Shown one piece after another: positions 17,042 to 28,852 of a DNA stretch of 43,100 nt (position 1 is the stretch's first letter; every line of letters starts with the position of its first letter). The stretch is taken from the NCBI GenBank assembly GCA_016124415.1, contig WGNS01000012.1, positions 1 to 43,100 of the forward strand, in the 5' to 3' direction. The notes below the pieces were generated by a model that saw only the letters and a list, made by a program, of their open reading frames with translations, searched no databases and was not told the origin of the DNA. The translations under genes were made by a program, and so were the position numbers. The DNA comes from Gammaproteobacteria bacterium. GTDB lineage: Bacteria > Pseudomonadota > Gammaproteobacteria > SZUA-140.

Positions 17042-17850
17042 TCGCCATCAACCAACTTCGCCTCCCGGCCGTTTCCCCGGACGGTATGCACGCCCTCGAA
17101 CTGCTCAACCAGGACGAACCGGATATCCGCGCGCTGACGGAGACCATTCTTCGCGATTCGGTGCTTGCCCTCGCCCTGATCAAATATGCGAATTCCCCGC
17201 TCTATCGGCGCGGCACGCCCATCGACACGGTCCAGGGCGCCATCCGCGTCCTCGGACTACGCAACATCCGCAGCGCCGTCGTCTTTGCGACCATTCGCTC
17301 GATGTCCGACCGGCTTCCCGGCAACTGCGGCATCATCACCCGGCATTGCGTCGACTGCTCGTTCCTGGCCGCCCGTCTGGCGCATAGCATCCAGCCCCAG
17401 ATCGGCGACGAGATGGCCTTGCTCGGGCTGTTGCACGACATGGGCATGATGATCCTCGCCAGCAACTTCCCAGACATCTACACGCACATCATGGATCGGT
17501 CGATCGCCGAAGGCGGGAACATCGGCGACCTCGAGGAAGCCGAATTCGGCATCCGCCACGACGATATCATCGATCGCCTGTTCAAGGATTTCCGCCTGCC
17601 CGACGAGCAGATCACGCTGCTGTCTTCGTACCACCGCGAGGTATGCCTTCCGGACGGCGATCCCCAACTGACCCGCAGAATGATCCTGGATCTCGCCCAC
17701 GCGCTCTGGATCGAGCAGGTCGGCGACCAAGCCTTCAGAGAGCAGCTAGGCGCACTCGGCGCCGACGAAATAGCCGCACGCCTCGGCATCACCGCCGGAG
17801 GCTTGAAAGCCATCCGGGACGAATACGCCGCGACCAGCGCCTCCGATTGA
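17038..17850 (+). CDS. HDOD domain signalling protein
   Basis: 270 residues from the ATG overlapping the invertase stop; the longer frame from 16507 is a shadow inside the invertase gene. The HDOD pattern is clear: an N-terminal helical part with ILRDSVLALALIKYANSPLYRRG, then IDTVQGAIRVLGLRNIRSAVVFA, and LLGLLHDMGMMILASNFP in the degenerate HD region. Such proteins are non-enzymatic relatives of HD-type phosphodiesterases and act in bacterial signalling. It carries no second domain. Translational coupling to a GH100 invertase is unusual and suggests linked expression. The remaining tail (residues about 200-270) is helical and ends in a sequence that looks like a short helix-turn-helix (ARLGITAGGLKAIRDEY), which is only a suggestion. 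Confidence 0.9.
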   Translation: MIAINQLRLPAVSPDGMHALELLNQDEPDIRALTETILRDSVLALALIKYANSPLYRRGTPIDTVQGAIRVLGLRNIRSAVVFATIRSMSDRLPGNCGIITRHCVDCSFLAARLAHSIQPQIGDEMALLGLLHDMGMMILASNFPDIYTHIMDRSIAEGGNIGDLEEAEFGIRHDDIIDRLFKDFRLPDEQITLLSSYHREVCLPDGDPQLTRRMILDLAHALWIEQVGDQAFREQLGALGADEIAARLGITAGGLKAIRDEYAATSASD

Positions 17851-17929
17851 CGGGATGCGCTGGGAAATCAGTACGCACTTCAGTAAGATCGCCGTTACTA
17901 CCGGCACCGTCATTCGGCATGGAGGAACC

Positions 17930-18730
17930 TTGCGCGCCCCCCGAATCCATCGTGAATCCGTCTGGAGGATTGCCTTCGGCCTTTGCCTGAGCTTCGCATT
18001 GCTCATACCGACCCCGGCGTTCCCGGCGAGGATGGTACTTGACGTTATCCGACTGCATCACCGCTCCGCCGCCGAAGTCGAACCGTTGATCCGGGACTTC
18101 GTCGACAAGGACGGGACCCTCAAGGCCGCGGACTTCCAACTGATCGTTCGCACCAGCGTCGGCAATCTGAAAGAGCTACGCGACCTGATCGCCATACTGG
18201 ACACACCGCAGCGCCGCCTGCTGGTGAAGGTGAAACAATTGTCTGGAGACGGTGCCCAACAATCCGACCGGGAAGACACCCGCAGTATCTGGCGAACCGG
18301 GGATGGCGACGACGATCGGGTGCAACAGATCAGAGTCCTAGAGGACCAGGAAGCCTTTATCGACGTGGGACGCGAGATCCCCATCGTGGATTTCGCCGTG
18401 GCGCAATCGCAATCCGGCACGATCATGGAACAAAAGACCCGTTACGTCGGTACGACCACCGGCTTCTATGTCCGAGTCCATCTGGACGGAGATCGCGTGC
18501 GCGCGGAGATCTTCCCGCATCAAAAAATGCGTTCCGGTGGCCTGTCCTCCCCTCCCGAGTTCAACGCCCAGACCCTGCATACGACGGTTTCCGGAAACCT
18601 GGGCCGATGGATCACGATCGGCGCGAGCGGCGATCGCGAACACTCGCCCGACGTCATCGAGTACTCGGCTTCGGCACCGAATTCCCCGGCAAGACGCATC
18701 CTGCTGCAAGTCCGCCTCGACAAGCCGTAA
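17930..18730 (+). CDS. Exported secretin-like protein lacking the pore domain
   Basis: 266 residues from TTG at 17930, chosen because GGAGG lies at 17921-17925 and because it yields a clean signal peptide (basic start, hydrophobic core, cut after PAFPA). An ATG at 17855 would add 25 residues ahead of the signal. The mature N-terminus, VIRLHHRSAAEVEPLIRDF followed by LIVRTSVGNLKELRDLIAILD, resembles the short N-domains of type II/III secretins. A following stretch (EDQEAFIDVGREIPIVDF) looks like the start of the secretin domain, but the C-terminal beta-barrel signature is absent. It may be a periplasmic adaptor or a relic. No secretion genes are nearby. Confidence 0.75.
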   Translation: MRAPRIHRESVWRIAFGLCLSFALLIPTPAFPARMVLDVIRLHHRSAAEVEPLIRDFVDKDGTLKAADFQLIVRTSVGNLKELRDLIAILDTPQRRLLVKVKQLSGDGAQQSDREDTRSIWRTGDGDDDRVQQIRVLEDQEAFIDVGREIPIVDFAVAQSQSGTIMEQKTRYVGTTTGFYVRVHLDGDRVRAEIFPHQKMRSGGLSSPPEFNAQTLHTTVSGNLGRWITIGASGDREHSPDVIEYSASAPNSPARRILLQVRLDKP

Positions 18731-18981
18731 TCTCCAGCGGCGTTAATCCTTAATCCGCCTCATTCGTCGCCAGCTTCGCGACACAGGGACTTGTCCGCGC
18801 TACGACACCCGCACTTCCGCATCGCCAGATCGCCACCCTTAACATCCGTTATCCAAATGATTTTTATACGCTTTCCATCCTTAAGCAGAAATTAATGACA
18901 AAATATTACAGGACGGAAATAAAATGTAACATTCTCCAAAATCGGACACGTTATCGACCGGCATCACCGATACGTTCGGGC

Positions 18982-18993
18982 GCCCTTAAGGGC
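18982..18993 (+). promoter_or_regulatory. 12-bp palindrome over the ribosome site
   Basis: GCCCTTAAGGGC, a perfect palindrome ending seven bases before the ATG at 19000. It could be an operator or could mask the AAGGG ribosome site in the mRNA. Confidence 0.35.
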
Positions 18994-18999
18994 AAGCTT

Positions 19000-19929
19000 A
19001 TGGCGACTCAGACACTACGACAGCACGATATGCACGGCCCGATTTCCCGGGCACACACCGACCATTCAAGCGACACCACCCCAGGTGTCGGCCACGAAGG
19101 AACGGCGCCCCCGATCGGCATCATCCACGGGCTCGCCCGATGCGGCGGAACCATCATCTCCCGATGTCTGGCGAGCATGAAGAACGTCGTCATGCTGCAC
19201 GAGATCCATGAAAATGGGCCCCAGTTGGTAAACGGTTTGTTTCCCGGCGCCGGCCCCCGATTCAACGCGTTGTATCAGGCCGTCAACTGGTACCCGTTTC
19301 TATTTTCGGACGAGGATCGCCCCTGGATCGCCAAAGCGAACCTCCAAACGAACGACCCAAAGATCCTTACGGAGATCGCCGGCCGCGCCTTCCGCTCCGG
19401 CAAGTCATTGATCATACGGGACTGGCCGCATCTGGACTTCCTGGGCAGACCGTTCTTGGAAACGACGAACGGCAACCTGTCGTTGAAAGAGACGCTGAAG
19501 GCAACGTCTTACATCAGCGAGGCGTTCATCCTTCGGCACCCCGTCGACCAGTACCTCTCTATGCTCGCGTCCGGACCCTCGCATGCCTATCTGCTGGAGG
19601 CGCGCGGGATCAAGCGATACCTGGCCGCCTATCTCGCGTTTGCCGAGATCGCCGGAAAGAACCGCTACATCACTTACGAGGACTTCGTCGCGGTGCCGGA
19701 AACCGCCATCGAAAATCTGTCCCGATGGCTGGGCGTGCCGTTCGACCCCGAGTTCAAGGAAAAATGGCAAGACTACAATAAGGTCACCGGCGATCAACTG
19801 CGAAAGAACGCCAAAACCATCTCGCCTTCGAGTCCTCGGGGACTGCATCCGACACAACAACGGCTCTTCGGCAAGTCGCCCGACTACGCGGCGATTCTGG
19901 ACCTGCTGAAATACCGTTCCCCCTTCTAG
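19000..19929 (+). CDS. Sulfotransferase-like protein (P-loop, PAPS type)
   Basis: 309 residues from the ATG at 19000; an in-frame ATG at 18895 lies in AT-rich promoter-like DNA and is less likely. GIIHGLARCGGTIISRCL matches the 5'-phosphosulfate-binding loop of sulfotransferases with an unusual Gly-rich form, and ILRHPVDQYLSM fits the 3'-phosphate-binding R-x-P...S motif. YEDFVAVPETAIENLSRWLGV is a typical following segment. It would transfer a sulfuryl group from PAPS to an unknown acceptor. A 12-bp palindrome GCCCTTAAGGGC at 18982-18993 ends seven bases before the ATG and covers the likely ribosome site. The gene ends at a strong terminator shared with htpG. Confidence 0.75.
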   Translation: MATQTLRQHDMHGPISRAHTDHSSDTTPGVGHEGTAPPIGIIHGLARCGGTIISRCLASMKNVVMLHEIHENGPQLVNGLFPGAGPRFNALYQAVNWYPFLFSDEDRPWIAKANLQTNDPKILTEIAGRAFRSGKSLIIRDWPHLDFLGRPFLETTNGNLSLKETLKATSYISEAFILRHPVDQYLSMLASGPSHAYLLEARGIKRYLAAYLAFAEIAGKNRYITYEDFVAVPETAIENLSRWLGVPFDPEFKEKWQDYNKVTGDQLRKNAKTISPSSPRGLHPTQQRLFGKSPDYAAILDLLKYRSPF

Positions 19930-19961
19930 CCGGCCGTTGAAAAAACCTCATTCGCCGTACT

Positions 19962-19993
19962 AAAAAACAGGGCCCCGAAGGGCCCTGTTTTTT
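19962..19993. terminator. Strong bidirectional intrinsic terminator
   Basis: AAAAAACAGGGCCC, loop CGAA, GGGCCCTGTTTTTT: an 8-bp GC-rich stem extended by A6 and T6 on the two sides. It serves the sulfotransferase-like gene on plus and htpG on minus. Confidence 0.92.
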
Positions 19994-20011
19994 CTGCGTT
20001 CACTGAAATGA

Positions 20012-21919
20012 TCAACTCGCCAAGCGGTGCAGCAATCCGTTCAGGCGCTTGACGAACAGGGCCGGATCCTTGAGCTGCCCGCCCTCGCTGAGCAGGGCCT
20101 GATCGTGAAGGATATGGACCCAGTCCTTGAAGCGGTCCTCGTCCTGCTCGTCCCGGATGTTCGCCATGAGCGGGTGCGTGGGATTGACCTCGAGGATAGG
20201 CTCGCTGTGCGGAACGGCTTGGCCTGCGGACTCGAGCATGCGGCGCAGGTTGAGCGCCATCTCATCCTCCTCGACGACCAGACAGGCCGGCGAATCGGTC
20301 AGGCGATCGGTCACGCGGACATCCTTGACCTGATCGCCGAGCACGTCCTTCATCCGCTGGACGATGTCGCCGAGCTCGTCTGCAGCCTGTTTACGGGCTT
20401 CCTTCTCGGCCTCGTCTTCGAGGTTGCCGAGCTCGAGATCGCCCTTGGCGACCGAGCGCAGCGGCTTGTCGTCAAAGGTATCGAGCGCGGTCAGCATCCA
20501 GTCGTCGACCCGCTCATGCATGAGCAGCACCTCGATGCCCTTCTTCTTGAAGACCTCGAGATGCGGACTGTTGCGCGCAGCGGTCAGGCTGTCTGCCGTG
20601 ATGTAGTAGATCTTGTCCTGGCCTTCCTTCATGCGGGAGACATAGTCGGCCAGCGAAACGTCCTCGGCATCGCCCTCGGACGCCGTCGACGTGAATCGCA
20701 GGAGCTTTGCCAGCGCCTCCTTGTTGGCGTAGTCCTCGACGATACCCTCCTTGAGCACGCGGCCGAATTCCTTCCAGAAGCGCTGATACTTGTCGGCATC
20801 GTCCTTGGCCATGCCATCGAGCAGACCTAGGACCTTCTTGACGGAAGCGGCGCGCATGACGTCGATCTGGCGGTTGTTCTGCAGGATTTCGCGCGAGACG
20901 TTGAGCGGCAGGTCGTCGGAGTCGATGACGCCGCGAACGAAGCGCAGATAGCGCGGCATGAGCTGCTCGGCGTCCTCCATGATGAAGACGCGGCGCACGT
21001 AAAGCTTGATGCCGTGACGCTGCTGCTGGTCCCAAAGGTCGAACGGCGCGCGCTGCGGGATAAAGAGCAGCGAGGTGTAGGATTGGCGGCCTTCGGTGCG
21101 GGTATGCACCCAGGTCAGCGGGTTCTCGAAATCGTGACCGACATGCTTGTAGAACTCGCCGTACTCCTCATCCGTGATCTCGGACTTGGGCCGCGTCCAC
21201 AGGGCGGAGGCCTGGTTGACGGTCTCGTAATCGGGTTTTGCTTCGGTCTCTTCCGCTTCGTCACGGTCAGCCTCGGCCTTCATGACGATCGGCAGGGCGA
21301 TGCTGTCCGAATATTTGCGCACGACTGTGCGCAAACGGTAATCCTCGAGGAACTCGCCCTCGTCCTTGCGCAGATGCAGCGTGATTCGGGTGCCGCGGTC
21401 GGCGCGCTCGATCGTCTCCAGGGAGTACGTCCCCTCACCGTCGGACTCCCAGCGCACGCCGTGCTCTGCGCCGAGGCCCGCGCGGCGGGTCTCCACCGTG
21501 ACCTTGTCGGCGACGATGAAACTCGAATAGAAACCGACACCGAACTGGCCGATCAAGCGGGCGTCCTTGGCCTGATCGCCGCTCAGCGAATTCAGGAACT
21601 GGCGCGTCCCCGAGTGGGCGATCGTACCGATGTTGTCCATGACCTCCTGGCGATTCATGCCGATGCCGTTGTCGGTGATCGTCAGCGTACGGGCCTCCTT
21701 GTCGATGTCGATCCGGACGTTGAGATCGCTCCGCCCCTCGTAAAGGGCGTCGTCGGTCAGCGCCTCGAAGCGCAGCTTGTCGCAGGCGTCGGCCGCGTTC
21801 GACAACAGCTCGCGCAGGAAGATCTCCTTGTTCGAATAGAGGGAGTGGATCATCAGGTGCAGCAGTTGCTTGGCTTCGGTCTGAAAATCCAAGGTTTCTC
21901 TGTGGGTCTCTACGGTCAT
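20012..21919 (-). CDS. htpG: Molecular chaperone HtpG (Hsp90)
   Basis: 635 residues, near the 624 of E. coli HtpG. The N-terminal GHKL ATPase domain is plain: [47 protein letters not shown] and GTRITLHLR. The middle domain has [19 protein letters not shown], and the C-terminal dimerisation domain contains [10 protein letters not shown]. It is a cytosolic ATP-dependent chaperone homodimer working with the DnaK system. A GAGAGAGAG ribosome region precedes the ATG. A sigma-32-like promoter lies about 160 bp upstream. The gene ends at a strong terminator. Confidence 0.97.
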   Translation of the reverse strand: MTVETHRETLDFQTEAKQLLHLMIHSLYSNKEIFLRELLSNAADACDKLRFEALTDDALYEGRSDLNVRIDIDKEARTLTITDNGIGMNRQEVMDNIGTIAHSGTRQFLNSLSGDQAKDARLIGQFGVGFYSSFIVADKVTVETRRAGLGAEHGVRWESDGEGTYSLETIERADRGTRITLHLRKDEGEFLEDYRLRTVVRKYSDSIALPIVMKAEADRDEAEETEAKPDYETVNQASALWTRPKSEITDEEYGEFYKHVGHDFENPLTWVHTRTEGRQSYTSLLFIPQRAPFDLWDQQQRHGIKLYVRRVFIMEDAEQLMPRYLRFVRGVIDSDDLPLNVSREILQNNRQIDVMRAASVKKVLGLLDGMAKDDADKYQRFWKEFGRVLKEGIVEDYANKEALAKLLRFTSTASEGDAEDVSLADYVSRMKEGQDKIYYITADSLTAARNSPHLEVFKKKGIEVLLMHERVDDWMLTALDTFDDKPLRSVAKGDLELGNLEDEAEKEARKQAADELGDIVQRMKDVLGDQVKDVRVTDRLTDSPACLVVEEDEMALNLRRMLESAGQAVPHSEPILEVNPTHPLMANIRDEQDEDRFKDWVHILHDQALLSEGGQLKDPALFVKRLNGLLHRLAS

Positions 21920-22076
21920 TGCTCTCTCTCGTCGTTCATTTGCTTTTCAAGTGTTTGCGACGGGAACCCCTAGCGTCGGCCTACGAAACGGGGTGCGCAC
22001 GGCATTCCGTCGCGCTATCATGGGTCCCATGGTCACGGGGCAACGCCCTGACGTCAGGTCGTTGATTCCGCATGCT

Positions 22077-22106
22077 CTTTATGGGGGCATTTCTGCGGAT
22101 TTAAAG
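22077..22106 (-). promoter_or_regulatory. Sigma-32-like heat-shock promoter for htpG
   Basis: On the minus strand CTTTAAA (22106-22100), 13 bases, then CCCCATAAA. The heat-shock consensus is CTTGAAA, 13-15 bases, CCCCATNTA, so there is one mismatch in -35 and one in -10. The leader to the htpG ATG would be about 150 nt. Confidence 0.6.
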
Positions 22107-22182
22107 TCCCGGACCGAACCGGCTGCGTTACGGACTGTCCAACAGCGACGCAATCGGGCTCAGAACACGCAATACCGCCTAG

Positions 22183-25304
<3,122 letters not shown>

Positions 25305-25324
25305 AGCGGCATCGGCAGGCGAAC

Positions 25325-26425
25325 ATGACGACCAATCGGGATATCAGCGAGGCATTGCAGGCGGAAGTCATCGCCGCCATCGCGCACGCGGAACCGCTTT
25401 GCCTGCGCGGCGGAGGCAGCCTCGATTTCTACGGCCGCACACCGACGGGCCGCCTGCTTGAAGTCGGCGGCCACCGCGGCATCGTGCACTATGCGCCGAG
25501 CGAACTCGTCGTCACCGCGCGCGCCGGGACGCCGATCGCCGAAATCGAACGGACTCTGGCGGAACACGGCCAGATTCTCGCCTTCGAGCCGCCGCGCTAC
25601 TCCGGCAACGCGACACTGGGAGGCGTGATATCGGCCAATCTTTCCGGCCCCCGCAGGGTTGCCTGCGGGGCGGCCCGGGATTCGGTGCTCGGTTGCCGGA
25701 TCATCAACGGCCGCAGCGAAATCCTGTCCTTCGGGGGCGAGGTCATGAAGAACGTGGCCGGGTTCGATGTCTCCCGGCTCATGACGGGGGCCTTGGGAAC
25801 CCTGGGCATCCTGCTCGAGGTCTCGCTGCGGACGCTGCCTCGCCCGCAGGCGGAAGCGACGCATGTCGTCGATGCCGGCTCGGCGGCAGCGGCGCTCGCG
25901 ATGCTGACCCGGCTGCGCGCCAGCCCCCTCCCTATCTCGGCCAGCGCCATCGTCAACGACACGCTCTATTTGCGCCTGAGCGGCAGTCCGGCCGGCGTCG
26001 CCGCCGCAGAAAAATCCATCGGCGGCGACGTCATGGCGGAGGACAAAGCGGCGCTGCTCTGGACCCGAATCCGCGATCACGAACACCACTTTTTCGAACC
26101 CGGACCGCCGCTTTGGCGGTTGTCGGTCCCGGCCGACATGGCGCCGCCGGAGACGGAGGGCCTCTTTGCCGACGATCATTGGTTGATCGAATGGGACGGC
26201 CAGTTGCGCTGGCTGCGTACGGAGGCGCCGCCCAAGACCGTCTTCACGCTGGCCGCGAAAGCAGGGGGTCACGCCACGGCCTTCCGGCATCAGCCTGCGC
26301 GCGACGAGGCCTTCCAGCCGCTTGCAGCCCCCCTCATGGCGCTGCAACGGCGCATCAAGGCGGCCTTCGATCCCGACGGCATCTTCAATCCCGGACGTAT
26401 CCATGCAGACCCGCATTCAAGCTGA
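25325..26425 (+). CDS. glcE: Glycolate oxidase subunit GlcE (FAD-binding)
   Basis: 366 residues. LCLRGGGSLDFYGR, ARAGTPIAEIERTLAEHGQ, FEPPRYSGNATLGGVISAN and VMKNVAGFDVSRLMTGALGTLG are the GlcE signature segments of the shortened PCMH FAD domain, ending IKAAFDPDGIFNPGRI. It is the second flavin subunit of the glycolate oxidase complex. The 3' end overlaps the glcF start by 23 bp. Confidence 0.95.
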   Translation: MTTNRDISEALQAEVIAAIAHAEPLCLRGGGSLDFYGRTPTGRLLEVGGHRGIVHYAPSELVVTARAGTPIAEIERTLAEHGQILAFEPPRYSGNATLGGVISANLSGPRRVACGAARDSVLGCRIINGRSEILSFGGEVMKNVAGFDVSRLMTGALGTLGILLEVSLRTLPRPQAEATHVVDAGSAAAALAMLTRLRASPLPISASAIVNDTLYLRLSGSPAGVAAAEKSIGGDVMAEDKAALLWTRIRDHEHHFFEPGPPLWRLSVPADMAPPETEGLFADDHWLIEWDGQLRWLRTEAPPKTVFTLAAKAGGHATAFRHQPARDEAFQPLAAPLMALQRRIKAAFDPDGIFNPGRIHADPHSS

Positions 26426-27656
26426 TCTTCTTGCGACCCCCGAAGGCCAACGGGCCAACCGCATCCTGCGCAACTGCGTACATTGCGGCTTCTGCACCGC
26501 GACCTGCCCGACTTACCGGCTCCTGGGCGACGAGTTGGACAGTCCGCGGGGACGCATCTATCTGATCAAACAGGTCCTCGAAGGCGGCGAGGTCAGCGCG
26601 ACGACGCAGGGCCATCTCGACCGTTGCCTGACCTGCCGGTCCTGCGAGACGACCTGTCCTTCGGGTGTCGAATACGGGCACCTGGTCGACATCGGCCGGG
26701 GGTTGGTGGAGCGGCGTGTGGGCCGCCCGGCAAAGGAGCGTCTCGTGCGCTGGCTGCTGAGGGTGTTGCTGCCCTATCCCGAACGATTGCGGCCGCTACT
26801 CAGGACCGGTCAGTTCCTGCGCCCCTTGCTCCCGAAGGCGCTTCGGAGCCGGATACCGATTGAGTTGTCGCGCAATTCCGATTCCGCAATCGCACCGCGA
26901 CGGCACGCACGCCGCATGCTCATGCTCGAAGGCTGTGTGCAAAGCCTGATCGCATCCGGCACGAACCGGTCCGCACAACGGATATTCGATCGCCTCGGGA
27001 TCGAACTGGTGGTTGCGCCCGAGGCCGGTTGCTGCGGCGCCGTCAGTCACCATTTGAATGCCCCTGCAGACGCCAAGGCGCAGATCCGGAGGAATATCGA
27101 CGCCTGGTGGCCGGAAGTACAAACGGGCGCCGAGGCCATCGTCATGACCGCGAGCGGCTGCGGGGCCATGGTCCGCGACTGGGGAGACCTGCTACGTGAC
27201 GATCCCGATTATGCCGACAAGGCGGCCCGGATCAGCGCCATGACGCGGGACGCCGGCGAAATCCTGCATGGGGAACTTGCCGGAACCGAAAAGGACTTGT
27301 TCGCGACGGGAGAACGCCCGTCGGTGGCGTTCCAGAATCCTTGCAGCCTGCAACACGGACAGGGCGTGAAAGGCGTGATCGAGGACTTGCTGGATCGGGC
27401 GGGCTACCCCCTGCGCCCGGTCGCCGATGCCCATCTCTGTTGCGGCTCCGCCGGGACCTACTCGCTGCTGCAAAGGGACATCGCCGATCGCCTCCGCGAC
27501 GACAAGTTACGCGCGCTCCAGGCCGGCCACCCGGACGTCATCGCCACGGCGAACCTAGGCTGCCAACACCACCTGGCAGGCGCCACCGCGGCCCCGGTCG
27601 TTCACTGGCTGGAACTGATCGAACGGGCGATGCGCCCCGAGACGGGGCGGGAATAA
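26403..27656 (+). CDS. glcF: Glycolate oxidase iron-sulfur subunit GlcF
   Basis: 417 residues from the ATG at 26403, which begins MQTRIQADLL as expected; the longer frame from 26322 only repeats glcE sequence. Two ferredoxin-type clusters are visible, CVHCGFCTATCPTY and CLTCRSCETTCPSG, and two CCG domains, EAGCCGAVSHH and LCCGSAGTY. This subunit passes electrons from the flavin subunits toward the quinone pool. It is the last gene of the pgm-glcDEF run and converges with the DUF2288 gene, 3 bp away. Confidence 0.96.
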   Translation: MQTRIQADLLATPEGQRANRILRNCVHCGFCTATCPTYRLLGDELDSPRGRIYLIKQVLEGGEVSATTQGHLDRCLTCRSCETTCPSGVEYGHLVDIGRGLVERRVGRPAKERLVRWLLRVLLPYPERLRPLLRTGQFLRPLLPKALRSRIPIELSRNSDSAIAPRRHARRMLMLEGCVQSLIASGTNRSAQRIFDRLGIELVVAPEAGCCGAVSHHLNAPADAKAQIRRNIDAWWPEVQTGAEAIVMTASGCGAMVRDWGDLLRDDPDYADKAARISAMTRDAGEILHGELAGTEKDLFATGERPSVAFQNPCSLQHGQGVKGVIEDLLDRAGYPLRPVADAHLCCGSAGTYSLLQRDIADRLRDDKLRALQAGHPDVIATANLGCQHHLAGATAAPVVHWLELIERAMRPETGRE

Positions 27657-27659
27657 TCC

Positions 27660-27995
27660 TTACTGCAGCGTGACGTCGCGCGCCTCGCCGACCCGCTCCT
27701 GAACGAGGATCCACGGCGCGATGACGAGGGCCCAAAGCGAGCAGCCTTGCCAACCGCGAGCATCGTCCTCGGTCGCTGGCGCGACCTGGTTCGCCGCCAT
27801 GGCCGCCGCGATGACATCGGCCTCGTCCAGCGTCATCGCGACGGCAACCTCGATGAGATCCACGTCGCCCGCGACCCGCACCACGATCCCGCGGGCATAG
27901 TGACGCTCCAGTTCCGACCAGGAGATCCGCGCGGCCTCGGCGTTCAGACGAGCCTTGATCTCGTCGCGGTCGGGGTTCGGAATATCATGATTCAT
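27660..27995 (-). CDS. DUF2288 family protein
   Basis: 111 residues. The opening KARLNAEAARISWSELERHYARGIVVRV followed by DVDLIEVAVAMTLDEADVIAAAM (both broken here only for reading) is the DUF2288 pattern: ISWSELERHYARG and DLIEVA. The protein is soluble, mixed alpha/beta and of unknown function. It lies 24 bp downstream of the SDR gene on the same strand, probably in one transcript, and converges with glcF. Confidence 0.83.
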   Translation of the reverse strand: MNHDIPNPDRDEIKARLNAEAARISWSELERHYARGIVVRVAGDVDLIEVAVAMTLDEADVIAAAMAANQVAPATEDDARGWQGCSLWALVIAPWILVQERVGEARDVTLQ

Positions 27996-28019
27996 TGTTG
28001 ATCCGTCTGAGTTGTCCGG

Positions 28020-28700
28020 TTAGAAAGGAACGATCTTCCCGTCGAAGGCCACGAATGCCCCGGGTCGATAATCGTCGATGTGCTCGATGACGCGCGCCAT
28101 GCCCGAGACCGATTCGTCGACGTCGATCAAACCGGTGTGATGCGTCATGTCGGTTCGCACCCAGCCCGGATGCAGCGTGATCACGCGGACGCCGTCGTCG
28201 GCGAGATCGATGGCCAGCGACTTCGAAACGATGACGAGCGCGGCCTTCGCCGCGCGGTAGGCGTAGGCGCCGCCGCTCGAATTGTCGTCGCTCGAACCCA
28301 TCTTGGAACTCAGGTTGGCGATCCGTCCGCGGGCGTGAATGACCCGGTTCTTGAGCGCCTTGACCGCCATGAGCGGACCGACGCAATCGGTCGCGAACAC
28401 GGCCATCATGTCCTCGGCCGTGATATGCGTCAGTTCCTGGCCGTTGCCGCCCGGGCCATAGACGCCCGCGTTGTTGATCAAAAGATCGATACCGTCCGGA
28501 AGCCCTTTGGTCTGGACATCGGCGGCGGAGTAGTTGCGGGTAACGTCCCACTGGAAGAGATGCAACCGTGCATCGTCAATTTCGTCCAGCGCGCCGGGAG
28601 ACTGCCGGAAGCCGGCCCATACCTCGCCCCCCTGTTGCAGATAGTGTCGGACGAAACCCAGACCGATCCCCCGGTTGGCGCCGATTATGACTACGTTCAT
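28020..28700 (-). CDS. Short-chain dehydrogenase/reductase (C-factor-like SDR)
   Basis: 226 residues from the ATG at 28700, which has AGGAGG upstream; the longer frame to 28829 adds non-SDR sequence. The Rossmann motif is VVIIGANRGIGLGF, the NNAG motif is LLINNAGVYG, the catalytic Tyr and Lys are in AYRAAKAAL, and HPGWVRTDM follows. This is an atypical SDR close to CsgA/C-factor and carbonyl-reductase-like proteins, with NAD(P) as likely cofactor and an unknown substrate. It is divergent from the nitroreductase gene. Confidence 0.9.
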   Translation of the reverse strand: MNVVIIGANRGIGLGFVRHYLQQGGEVWAGFRQSPGALDEIDDARLHLFQWDVTRNYSAADVQTKGLPDGIDLLINNAGVYGPGGNGQELTHITAEDMMAVFATDCVGPLMAVKALKNRVIHARGRIANLSSKMGSSDDNSSGGAYAYRAAKAALVIVSKSLAIDLADDGVRVITLHPGWVRTDMTHHTGLIDVDESVSGMARVIEHIDDYRPGAFVAFDGKIVPF

Positions 28701-28792
28701 CGCTTCAGCCTCCTTTGACCCGACAACCTCTAATAGTGCCCATGATGTCGTCGGGACACAAGAATGCCGCTCTCCGTTTAACCCACATGGCT

Positions 28793-28801
28793 TGCTATTA
28801 T
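28793..28801 (+). promoter_or_regulatory. Extended -10 element before the nitroreductase gene
   Basis: TGCTATTAT (TG-N plus TATTAT, one mismatch from TATAAT) in the 152-bp gap between the divergent SDR and nitroreductase genes, 52 bp before the ATG. No clear -35. Confidence 0.35.
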
Positions 28802-28852
28802 TTTTCCGACGTCCAGAATGAAGAACCACGCCGGAACGACAGGAGACAGCCC

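Noticed and set aside
21945-21952. CTTGAAAA on minus as a sigma-32 -35 box for htpG
   Set aside because: It lies too close to the start codon and has no CCCCAT box downstream.
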